This document shows positions 17,017 through 24,383 of a stretch of 64,000 nucleotides of DNA, piece by piece. The DNA lies in the NCBI RefSeq assembly GCF_000241305.1, contig NZ_BAEH01000018.1, positions 1 to 64,000 on the forward strand. Reading direction: 5' to 3'. The DNA is from Gordonia effusa NBRC 100432. GTDB lineage: Bacteria > Actinomycetota > Actinomycetes > Mycobacteriales > Mycobacteriaceae. Numbering within the stretch: position 1 is the stretch's first letter; each line of letters begins with the position of its first letter. The position numbers and the translations under genes are program-made. The notes below the pieces were generated by a model, which had not been told where the DNA came from, did no database searches, and saw only the letters and a program-made list of their open reading frames with translations.

Positions 17017-17087
17017 CTGAAAACCGCACCCAGCCGAGCCATCGGGGGCAGGTTGCCCTCAACGGGGCCGTGAGGTGCGGTTTTCAG
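17017..17087. repeat. Two-tier hairpin between fadB and glnN
   Basis: Outer arms CTGAAAACCGCACC (17017-17030) and GGTGCGGTTTTCAG (17074-17087) are perfect over 14 bp. The 43-base interior holds a second hairpin, GGGCA-ggt-TGCCC (17046-17058), extendable by one G-T and one G-C pair. It follows the ordinary fadB terminator, so it is a second structure in the same gap. Function unknown; it belongs to a structural class seen at five gene ends in this window. Confidence 0.65.
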
Positions 17088-17110
17088 CGGCTTGATCAGT
17101 TCTTCTGTAT

Positions 17111-17153
17111 GTCACATATGCGAAATGGCCCGCATACACGATGCTCATAGTGT
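17111..17153 (+). promoter_or_regulatory. Candidate glnN promoter with GlnR-like site
   Basis: GTCAC-n6-GAAAT (17111-17126) matches the actinobacterial GlnR half-site pair gTnAc-n6-GaAAc except in the last base. It overlaps an inverted repeat TATGCG...CGCATA (17117-17136). A TANNNT -10 element, TAGTGT, lies at 17148-17153, 37 bases before the glnN start codon. Nitrogen control of a glutamine synthetase is expected biologically; the site itself is a loose match. Confidence 0.4.
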
Positions 17154-17190
17154 CTTCAGACGATCGCAACACTCGTCTTCAGGAGCACCT

Positions 17191-19362
17191 ATGAGCGGCA
17201 GTATGTCCCGACGTCAGGCTATCGAGGCAGTCACGACCTACCGGGTCGAGACCGACGGATTCCCCGAACCTTTGGCAGATACCTTCGGCCGCAATGTTTT
17301 CAGTCTGTCGGTGATGAAGAAGCGGCTGCCCAAACACGTCTTCAAGGCGGTTGCCGCCACAATCGACACCGGCGCGCAGATGGATGCGGCACTCGCCGAC
17401 TATGTCGCGGTCGCGATGAAGGATTGGGCGCTGGAGATGGGGGCGACGCATTACGCACACGTCTTCTATCCGCTCACCGGGCTGACCGCCGAGAAGCACG
17501 ACTCCTTCCTGGAGCCGGACTCCAGCGGTGCCTCGCTCGCCGAGTTCGCCGGAAAGACTCTGTTGCAGGGCGAACCGGACGCGTCGAGTTTCCCCAATGG
17601 TGGCCTTCGTGGCACCTTTGAAGCACGTGGCTATACCGGATGGGATGTCACCAGCCCGGCGTACATCATGGAGAATCCCAACGGCAATACCCTGTGCATC
17701 CCAACGGTTTTCATCTCCTGGACCGGTGAGGCGCTGGATAAGAAGACGCCATTGCTGCGTAGCCAACAGGCGATGAGCAAGCAGGCGATGCGCTTGCTGA
17801 AGTTGTTCGGCCACACCGACGTCGACACTGTGGTGTCCTACGCCGGCGCGGAGCAGGAGTACTTCCTGATCGACGAACACTTCTTCTACGCGCGTCCGGA
17901 CCTGATGACGTCGAGCCGCACACTATTCGGCGCGCCGCCGTCGAAGGGGCAGGAATTCGACGACCACTACTTTGGTGCCATCCCAGATCGAGTGCTGTCG
18001 TTCATGATTGAACTCGACCGTGAACTGTTCAAGCAGGGGATACCGTCAAAGACCCGCCATAATGAGGTGGCTCCCGGGCAGTTCGAACTCGCGCCGGTAT
18101 TCGAGCGTTCGGTACTCGCGCATGACCACCAGCAGCTGATGATGACGACCATGAAGAAGGTTGCCGAGAAATACGGCATGAAGTGTCTGCTGCACGAGAA
18201 GCCTTTCGCGGGCGTCAACGGATCGGGCAAACACGTCAACTTCTCGTTGGGCAACAACAACCAGGGCAACCTGCTCAATCCGGGCGATACCCCGCACGAG
18301 AATATGCAGTTCCTGACCTTCTGTGGTGCGATCATTCGCGCCGTGCATCTCTATGGCGGGTTGTTGCGCGCCGCCGTGGCGTCGGCGTCGAATGATCACC
18401 GTCTCGGCGCGAATGAGGCTCCGCCAGCGATCATTTCGATCTTCCTCGGCGATCAGCTGATGGATGTTTTCGATCAGATCGCTAAGGGTGGCGCGACCGG
18501 CTCGAAGGCCGCGGGTGTCATCGAACTGGGAGTCGACACGCTGCCGCCGCTGAAGGCCGATCCCGGCGACCGTAACCGAACAAGCCCGTTTGCCTTCACC
18601 GGCAACAGGTTTGAGTATCGCGCACCGGGTTCCAACCAGTCGATCTCCGATCCAATGGTGGCCATCAACACCATCCTCGCCGACTCGCTCGAGTTCATTT
18701 CCGATGCGCTCGACAAACAGCTAGCCGACGGCGTCGAACTCGCCGACGCCGTGCAGCAGGTTCTGATGGGCATCATCAATGATCATGGCGCGGTTATCTT
18801 TAACGGCAATGGCTACTCCGCCGAATGGCAAGACGAAGCGGCCGCGCGCGGTCTGAAGAATCTGCGCACGACGGTCGATGCGGTCACTGAACTCACCTCG
18901 CCCGAGGTCGTCGAGATCTTCGGGCGCTACGCGGTGCTGTCCGAGCGGGAACTCAAGGCCCGAGAGGACGTCATCTTCGAGTACTACGCGCTGACCCTCC
19001 TCGTGGAGGCGAAGGAGACCGCGGAGATCGCCAAGACGATGATCCTGCCCGCCGCTCTCCGCTATCAAGGTGAACTGGCTTCTACCGCAGCATCTTTGAA
19101 GGCAGCTGACATCGTTGTCGAGACGCCGGTGCTTCTCGAGATCACCGGACTCATCACTGAAATGTATTCCGCGATGGGCAAACTCGACGCCGGAATCGCT
19201 GGCCTGCATGGCGAGGACGTATACGAGGAATCCAAATACGCGCTCGATGTGCTCGTGCCCGCGATGGCCGAGGTACGGAATATCGCCGACAAATTGGAGG
19301 CGATCGTTGCCGACGATCTGTGGCCGCTGCCGACCTACAACGAGATGTTGACGATTCTCTGA
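17191..19362 (+). CDS. glnN: Type III glutamine synthetase
   Basis: A 723-residue ATP-dependent glutamate-ammonia ligase of the large GSIII class, not the ~470-residue GlnA class. Class motifs are present: [54 protein letters not shown] and [20 protein letters not shown]. Length fits GSIII (about 700-730). The ATG at 17191 is chosen because AGGAG lies five bases upstream; a longer frame from 17092 lacks a ribosome-binding site and covers the promoter. GSIII enzymes are double-ring dodecamers, often induced by nitrogen limitation. Many mycobacteria lack this class, so it is probably an accessory assimilation enzyme here. It is monocistronic, followed by a hairpin at 19364. Confidence 0.94.
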   Translation: MSGSMSRRQAIEAVTTYRVETDGFPEPLADTFGRNVFSLSVMKKRLPKHVFKAVAATIDTGAQMDAALADYVAVAMKDWALEMGATHYAHVFYPLTGLTAEKHDSFLEPDSSGASLAEFAGKTLLQGEPDASSFPNGGLRGTFEARGYTGWDVTSPAYIMENPNGNTLCIPTVFISWTGEALDKKTPLLRSQQAMSKQAMRLLKLFGHTDVDTVVSYAGAEQEYFLIDEHFFYARPDLMTSSRTLFGAPPSKGQEFDDHYFGAIPDRVLSFMIELDRELFKQGIPSKTRHNEVAPGQFELAPVFERSVLAHDHQQLMMTTMKKVAEKYGMKCLLHEKPFAGVNGSGKHVNFSLGNNNQGNLLNPGDTPHENMQFLTFCGAIIRAVHLYGGLLRAAVASASNDHRLGANEAPPAIISIFLGDQLMDVFDQIAKGGATGSKAAGVIELGVDTLPPLKADPGDRNRTSPFAFTGNRFEYRAPGSNQSISDPMVAINTILADSLEFISDALDKQLADGVELADAVQQVLMGIINDHGAVIFNGNGYSAEWQDEAAARGLKNLRTTVDAVTELTSPEVVEIFGRYAVLSERELKAREDVIFEYYALTLLVEAKETAEIAKTMILPAALRYQGELASTAASLKAADIVVETPVLLEITGLITEMYSAMGKLDAGIAGLHGEDVYEESKYALDVLVPAMAEVRNIADKLEAIVADDLWPLPTYNEMLTIL

Positions 19363-19363
19363 A

Positions 19364-19432
19364 CTGGAACTGTCCCCGTGGGCGGAGCAGGCGGCGATAT
19401 AGCGTCTGCGTCGCTCAGGGGGACAGTTCCAG
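19364..19432. terminator. Two-tier hairpin after glnN
   Basis: Perfect 14-bp outer arms CTGGAACTGTCCCC (19364-19377) and GGGGACAGTTCCAG (19419-19432) begin immediately after the glnN stop codon. The 41-base interior contains an imperfect inner stem (GCAGGCG / CGTCTGC with one G-U pair). It separates glnN from the convergent tetR gene and is a probable terminator for either strand. The rest of the gap to 19538 holds a further inverted repeat, AATTGATC (19460-19467) with GATCAATT about 14 bases later. Confidence 0.65.
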
Positions 19433-19538
19433 GAGTGCGCGGCCGCTAAGTCATCTCCAATTGATCCAGAGTCGGGATCAGATCAATTAGAGAGCTGGCG
19501 GGCGTGCTCTATTTGATCCACCTACCCCTTCGGAGCAA

Positions 19539-20189
19539 CTACAGGCTCGCGTCAACCGCGCCCAACATGGTGCCGATGGCGCGGCTCGCGGATCCGGCGA
19601 GTCGCGCGCGAGTGAACTTTTCAGGCGAGGACAGCAGAAGTCGACCCGACTCGACGATCATCGACAGTAGAAAATGCGCGAGGACTTCGACGTCGGCATC
19701 TGATGACAATTCTCCGTGGCCGACACGATCGGTGAGTAGTGCGGTTAGCTGATCGGCGGCGACCTGGCGCCCGTACTCGAGGCGCTTGCGAAACTCCGGT
19801 GTGGTGCTGTCGGCCAACACCAGGGCGGCACGCCACAGCTCGGGTGAATCTTCGAAAGTTCGGAGCAGATTTCCGGTCAGCCGCCCGATCAGGTCTTCGA
19901 TGGGCATACTCGACGGCTCGGGTGGAAGGGCCGCGAGAAACTGTTCATTCGCGCGACGTTCTTCGCGCGCTAGGGAAGCACGCAGCAGTGCGTTCGTATC
20001 GTCGAAATGCTTGTAGACCACCGGCCGCGTGACGTCGGCTTCTTTGGCGACCGAGTCGATCGACACCTTCCCAACTCCGCGGCTGGCGATAACCCGCAGG
20101 GTCGCGTCGAGCAGGTGTTCCCGGCGCTGTTCCGGAGCCATTCGCGGGGCGTAGGGTCGCCGCTTCGCCTCCGACGTGCTTGTCGTCAC
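19539..20189 (-). CDS. TetR/AcrR-family repressor
   Basis: A 216-residue regulator starting at the GTG at 20189 (VTTSTSEAKRRPYAPRM); a GTG at 20222 would add 11 unrelated residues. The N-terminal HTH (about 20-65) reads REHLLDATLRVIASRG, then SIDSVAKEADVTRPVVYKHF. The remaining helices form the ligand pocket (FLAALPPEP, then ELWRAALVLADS). It is divergent from the monooxygenase operon, and a near-perfect 26-bp palindrome lies in the shared promoter region, so it very probably represses that operon and itself. The inducer is probably a substrate or intermediate of the pathway; its identity is unknown. Confidence 0.88.
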   Translation of the reverse strand: MTTSTSEAKRRPYAPRMAPEQRREHLLDATLRVIASRGVGKVSIDSVAKEADVTRPVVYKHFDDTNALLRASLAREERRANEQFLAALPPEPSSMPIEDLIGRLTGNLLRTFEDSPELWRAALVLADSTTPEFRKRLEYGRQVAADQLTALLTDRVGHGELSSDADVEVLAHFLLSMIVESGRLLLSSPEKFTRARLAGSASRAIGTMLGAVDASL

Positions 20190-20236
20190 ATCTCGTCCGT
20201 TCCGTATTGACAGCGTGATCACTCATGGGAAATAGT

Positions 20237-20262
20237 ACACCCACTGTAGCTACAGTGAGTGT
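20237..20262. promoter_or_regulatory. TetR-type operator palindrome
   Basis: The core CACTGTAGCTACAGTG (20242-20257) is a perfect 16-bp palindrome. It extends as ACAC on the left and GTGT on the right with a single mismatched pair at 20241/20258, giving a 26-bp near-perfect palindrome. It lies 48 bp from the tetR start and about 27 bp from the monooxygenase start, where one dimer or a dimer pair could block both promoters. A partial repeat of the right side, GTGTAGCTA, follows at 20259-20267. Confidence 0.85.
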
Positions 20263-20288
20263 AGCTATTGACGTACGAGGAGATGGCC

Positions 20289-21608
20289 GTGAAATTCGAC
20301 GACCGGAGCGATCGCGTCTGTCTGATCGGCGCGGGCTACACGGGCAACGGCTTGGCCTACGCCCTCAAGCGGGCCGGCATCGTCTACGACCAACTGGAGG
20401 CCACCGATCGAATCGGCGGCAACTGGGCGCACGGCGTATACGACTCGACCCACCTGATCAGCTCCAAGCGATCGACGCAGTACACCGAATATCCGATGCC
20501 GGAGCACTATCCGACCTTCCCCAGCCGGGCGCAGATGCTTTCTTACCTCGAGTCCTACGTCGAGCATTTCGGCCTGGGCGACAGTATCGAGTTCGGCACC
20601 GAAGTCGCCCGTGTCTCGCCGGTCGACGACAATGGCTCAGCCGGATGGCTGGTGGAGCTTTCCTCCGGTGAGACACGTTGCTACCGAGCCGTGGCAATCG
20701 CCAACGGTCACTATTGGCAGCGCAATATCCCGGACTACCCGGGCGAATTCACCGGCCGGCAACTGCATTCCAAGGATTACAAGCGTCCGGAAGACTTCGG
20801 TTCGGGCGACCGGGTGCTCGTCGTCGGAGCCGGTAACTCGGCAAGCGATATCGCCGTGGAAGCATCGGCAACCTATGGCGCGGCGGATATCTCGATGCGT
20901 CGGGGATACTGGTTCATCCCCAAGACCATATTCGGCATCCCATCGTCGGAGTATGACCGCGTGTGGTGCCCACTGCCGCTGCAGCGGATGGTCTTCAAAC
21001 AACTTCTCCGGCTGAGCTACGGAGACTACCGCAAATACGGTTTGCAGCGCCCAGACCACAAACTGTTCACGCGCGATGTCACGGTCAACAGTTCACTGAT
21101 GTACGCGCTCCAGCATGGGAAGGTGCGGCCGCGACCCGAGATCAATCGGTTCGACGGCACCCGCGTGCACTTCACCGATGGCTCGTCGGATGACTACGAC
21201 ACCGTGGTCTGGGCGACCGGATTTCGAACCCGCTTTCCCATGCTGGACGAGTCAATGTTCGTGTGGGACAACGACAATCCATTGCTGGTGGAGCATGTTC
21301 TGGTACCGCGCTACGCCAATATCTATCTCTGGGGATTGGTCGCGCCGCGATCAGGTGCGGGCCGAATCATCTCCGAGGGATCGGCATTCCTCGCCGAAGC
21401 CGTTGCAGCCCAAGGCTACTTCGACGAGCCGCTATCAGATGTCGTAGCCCGTTGGGTCAAGGCCAGATCGTCGATGCTCGCGGGATCGGCGGAAATTCTC
21501 GGCCGCATCAAGATCCTCAGACGGGCGCTGCGGATTCTCATCGCGCGAACCATCGTTAAACCTCGATCGGTTTCCATATCCACCACACAGGAGTCAGCAT
21601 CGATATGA
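20289..21608 (+). CDS. Flavin-containing monooxygenase (class B)
   Basis: A 439-residue FAD/NADPH monooxygenase. The N-terminal FAD motif is LIGAGYTGNGLAYALKRAG, the FMO fingerprint F-x-G-x3-H-x3-Y is visible in FTGRQLHSKDYK, and the NADPH Rossmann motif is LVVGAGNSASDIAVE. The C-terminal part has the conserved VVWATGF segment. I place the start at GTG 20289, six bases after GAGGAG; ATG 20283 is the alternative. Class B enzymes oxygenate N/S atoms or perform Baeyer-Villiger reactions, but the strict BVMO fingerprint ending in W is absent. First gene of a four-gene operon under the palindromic operator; its stop overlaps the SDR start by four bases. Confidence 0.88.
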   Translation: MKFDDRSDRVCLIGAGYTGNGLAYALKRAGIVYDQLEATDRIGGNWAHGVYDSTHLISSKRSTQYTEYPMPEHYPTFPSRAQMLSYLESYVEHFGLGDSIEFGTEVARVSPVDDNGSAGWLVELSSGETRCYRAVAIANGHYWQRNIPDYPGEFTGRQLHSKDYKRPEDFGSGDRVLVVGAGNSASDIAVEASATYGAADISMRRGYWFIPKTIFGIPSSEYDRVWCPLPLQRMVFKQLLRLSYGDYRKYGLQRPDHKLFTRDVTVNSSLMYALQHGKVRPRPEINRFDGTRVHFTDGSSDDYDTVVWATGFRTRFPMLDESMFVWDNDNPLLVEHVLVPRYANIYLWGLVAPRSGAGRIISEGSAFLAEAVAAQGYFDEPLSDVVARWVKARSSMLAGSAEILGRIKILRRALRILIARTIVKPRSVSISTTQESASI

Positions 21609-22405
21609 ACCTGCCACCCTCCACCCCCCAATCACGTGTTCTGATCACCGGAGCATCAAGCGGAATCGGTGCGGCCCTTGCCGAATCGTTCGCCAAGCGC
21701 GGCTACTGCCTGATTGTCGTCGCACGACGTGAAGACCGATTGGTGACGCTGGCGGATCGACTGCGGACCCAATATCTCGTGGAGGTCGATGTGCTCGCAT
21801 GTGACCTTGCCGATCCGGTAGCGCGGGACGAGCTTCTCAAACGTCTCGTGTCGACCGACATAAGTGTCATCTGCCTGAACGCGGGGTTCGCGACATACGG
21901 TCGTATCAACCAGCTGAGCGCGGCACGGGAAAGAGAACAAGTTGAACTGAATGTCGTTGCGGTACATGATTTTGTCCTCGCGTTACTGCCGCGCCTGATC
22001 ACGCGGGGGTCAGGAGCGATCCTCATCACCGGGTCGACGGCCGGCAATCAGCCCGGTCCGAACAACGCGACTTATGCGGCGGCGAAGGCCTTCGCCAATA
22101 CCCTGTCGGAGTCGTTGCACGCTGAGCTCGCCGGCTCCGGGGTAACCTGCACCCTCTTGGCACCAGGTCCGGTGCGCACCGAATTCGGGGCGGTCGCCGA
22201 GCTCGGCGCGATCGAAGCCCATCTGCCTGGCTTCGCGTGGGTCACCGCCGACCATGTTGCCGAACAGGCGATTAGGGGAATCATGGCCGGGCGGCGTCGA
22301 GTAGTTCCCGGGACTGTCGCCAAGATTCAAGACGTCGGCGGAAAGCTCACCCCGCGTTCGATCCTCAGCCCAATTCTTCGAAAAGTATACGGAGACATGC
22401 GATGA
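21605..22405 (+). CDS. Short-chain dehydrogenase/reductase
   Basis: A 266-residue classical SDR. The cofactor motif is VLITGASSGIGAALAESFA near residue 15, the NAG-equivalent is LNAGFATYG near 97, and the catalytic Ser is in ILITGSTAGNQPG with the Y-x3-K pair in NNATYAAAKAFANTL. The Arg-rich VVARREDR after strand 2 suggests NADP(H) preference. ATGA overlaps at both ends (four bases with the FMO stop and four with the next start) show translational coupling. In the pathway it probably interconverts an alcohol and a ketone before or after the monooxygenase; the substrate is unknown. Confidence 0.9.
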   Translation: MNLPPSTPQSRVLITGASSGIGAALAESFAKRGYCLIVVARREDRLVTLADRLRTQYLVEVDVLACDLADPVARDELLKRLVSTDISVICLNAGFATYGRINQLSAAREREQVELNVVAVHDFVLALLPRLITRGSGAILITGSTAGNQPGPNNATYAAAKAFANTLSESLHAELAGSGVTCTLLAPGPVRTEFGAVAELGAIEAHLPGFAWVTADHVAEQAIRGIMAGRRRVVPGTVAKIQDVGGKLTPRSILSPILRKVYGDMR

Positions 22406-23154
22406 CCGATGACTATGGCCTTCGGGGCAGCATCCGACAGGCGCTGCGCCTGGCACCCCCACGCGGCCTGCTCTACCGCGACGCCCACTATTTCAGCGCC
22501 ACCGTCGACGTCGACGTCGCGGCGATGCGTCGCTGGCTGCCGCCGGGTATTCGTCCGGCCACGCCTGGTCGCGCCGAGGTGTTTACTGCGTGGTTTCCCG
22601 AGTGCACCTATGGATCGGTGTATCACGAAGCTGGAATCTTTGTTCATATCAAGACAATTCGCGGCACTGGAATTCATTGCCCGTGGATGATCCTGGACGA
22701 TGACGTGCCACTGATCCTCGGCCGAGAACTACTCGGTTACCCGAAGAAGCTGGGGCGGATCGACTGGGACTTGGATGGTTCAGCGATCGCGGCTTCTGCG
22801 ACTCGCCGCGGTGAACAGCTGATTTCGATGAAAGGTGTTCTCGGCGAGACGATTTCGGATGCACCGCCCATCCTTGGCAGGCCGCATCGGAATGTCATCG
22901 GCACCCTGGGCCTCGCCTTACCGAGAATTATCGGCTTCACGCCGGGCGAGCATCCGATCGAGACACGACGAGTCGACCTCGATGAGTTCAGGATCGGCGG
23001 ATCGGAGCGAGACCCCATCCATCTGATGGGGCTGCGCGACGTCGTTGAAGCGCGCCTGCACCGCGTCGACTTGTCGGCGGGAATTCCGCCCGTACCAATC
23101 CGTCCGTTGACGCCATTGTTCTCCCTTACCCGCCTGCGACCGAGAGTGCTTTGA
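22402..23154 (+). CDS. Acetoacetate decarboxylase-family protein
   Basis: A 250-residue ADC-fold protein. The Schiff-base lysine pair lies in ELLGYPKKLGRIDW, the ADC signature, and the Glu/Arg environment is represented by WFPECTYGSVYHEAG and GVLGETISDAPP. Family members either decarboxylate beta-keto acids or perform aldol/dehydratase chemistry through a lysine imine. A beta-keto acid produced by the neighbouring SDR would be a fitting substrate, but that is inference. It is coupled to the SDR by a four-base overlap and followed after one base by the OYE gene. Confidence 0.87.
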   Translation: MTDDYGLRGSIRQALRLAPPRGLLYRDAHYFSATVDVDVAAMRRWLPPGIRPATPGRAEVFTAWFPECTYGSVYHEAGIFVHIKTIRGTGIHCPWMILDDDVPLILGRELLGYPKKLGRIDWDLDGSAIAASATRRGEQLISMKGVLGETISDAPPILGRPHRNVIGTLGLALPRIIGFTPGEHPIETRRVDLDEFRIGGSERDPIHLMGLRDVVEARLHRVDLSAGIPPVPIRPLTPLFSLTRLRPRVL

Positions 23155-23155
23155 G

Positions 23156-24376
23156 ATGACCGAATCCGTTCTTGCTCAACCATTTACGCTGTCTTGTGGG
23201 CAGATTCTCCCGAACCGCATCGCGAAGGCGGCGATGAGTGAGCAACTCGCCAACCGCGACGGCACCGCTACCGACGAATTGCGCAGGCTCTACGCGGTGT
23301 GGGCTCGAAGTGGAGCGGGTCTACTCCTGTCGGGCAACATCATGGTCGACCGCGACGCATTGACCGAACCGGGCAATGTGATCCTTGACGACGCACGCGA
23401 TCTGGATTCGATACGCGCCTGGACCGGTGCGGCCCATGAGACTGATACTTTGATCTGGGCCCAGATCAATCATCCTGGCAAGGTTGCCGTTTCGCCCTTC
23501 AACCGCCGACCGGTGGCGCCGTCGGCGCGACGAAGTTCAGTTCCCGGCTACAACATTCGCAAGCCGCGGGAACTCAGTCATGCCGACATCGAACTGCTGG
23601 TCGCCAAGTTTGCCCGAACGGCACAACTCGCGGTCGCCGGCGGCTTCGATGGCGTGCAAATCCATGCGGCACATGGCTATTTGCTGTCCCAGTTCCTTTC
23701 ACCGCTCGCCAATTCCCGTGCCGACGAATGGGGCGGAACCGAAGCCGGTCGCAGGAAACTCCTTCTCGATATTGTTGCCGCCGTTCGAGACACCGTCGGG
23801 CCAAGAATTCCAGTGTCCGTCAAACTGAATTCGAATGACTTCGTCCATGGTGGGTTCAGCGACGAGCAGGCCCGCAATGTCGCACTGGCGCTCGATGACG
23901 CGGGAGTCGACCTCCTTGAGATCAGTGGCGGAGGCTACGAACAGCCCGCGATGACTGGCGTCGCCACCGGTCAATCTGATACTGGCGAAGGCTATTTCGC
24001 CGACTTCGCCCGGCGGATTCGGGACGTATCCGGTATTCCGCTGATGCTCACCGGTGGATTGCGATCGCCGCGGACGATGGAGTCTCTCATCGGCAGTGGC
24101 ACGGTCGATGTCGTCGGGATCGGCCGCCCGCTGACCTTCGCTCCGACCTATCCGCGCGCCATCATTTCAGGTCACATTCCTGATCTACCGAAGGGTGCGC
24201 CCCGCATGGGCTATCGCCCGGCCGACGGCTACCTCGAATTGGCTTGGCATAACGATCAACTGCACCGAATCGCAGCCGGCAAGACGCCGCAGCGAAAGCC
24301 CGGCCTCCGCACTATCAGCCGGGCTATCGGCCGAGTATCAGTGGCAGCGGCGAAACAGGTGACTATTCCGCGGTGA
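23156..24376 (+). CDS. NADH:flavin oxidoreductase, Old Yellow Enzyme family
   Basis: A 406-residue FMN TIM-barrel protein without the C-terminal 4Fe-4S/FAD extension of 2,4-dienoyl-CoA reductases. Diagnostic segments are WAQINHPGKVAVSP, GFDGVQIHAAHGYLLSQFLSP (beginning near residue 160), NSRADEWGGTEAGR, and the phosphate-binding LTGGLRSPRTMESLI followed by VDVVGIGRP. It probably reduces an activated C=C bond (enone) of the same substrate that the monooxygenase and SDR act on. It is the last gene of the operon; its stop lies only seven bases from the stop of the convergent carboxylic acid reductase gene, with no terminator between. Confidence 0.9.
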   Translation: MTESVLAQPFTLSCGQILPNRIAKAAMSEQLANRDGTATDELRRLYAVWARSGAGLLLSGNIMVDRDALTEPGNVILDDARDLDSIRAWTGAAHETDTLIWAQINHPGKVAVSPFNRRPVAPSARRSSVPGYNIRKPRELSHADIELLVAKFARTAQLAVAGGFDGVQIHAAHGYLLSQFLSPLANSRADEWGGTEAGRRKLLLDIVAAVRDTVGPRIPVSVKLNSNDFVHGGFSDEQARNVALALDDAGVDLLEISGGGYEQPAMTGVATGQSDTGEGYFADFARRIRDVSGIPLMLTGGLRSPRTMESLIGSGTVDVVGIGRPLTFAPTYPRAIISGHIPDLPKGAPRMGYRPADGYLELAWHNDQLHRIAAGKTPQRKPGLRTISRAIGRVSVAAAKQVTIPR

Positions 24377-24383
24377 CGTCACC

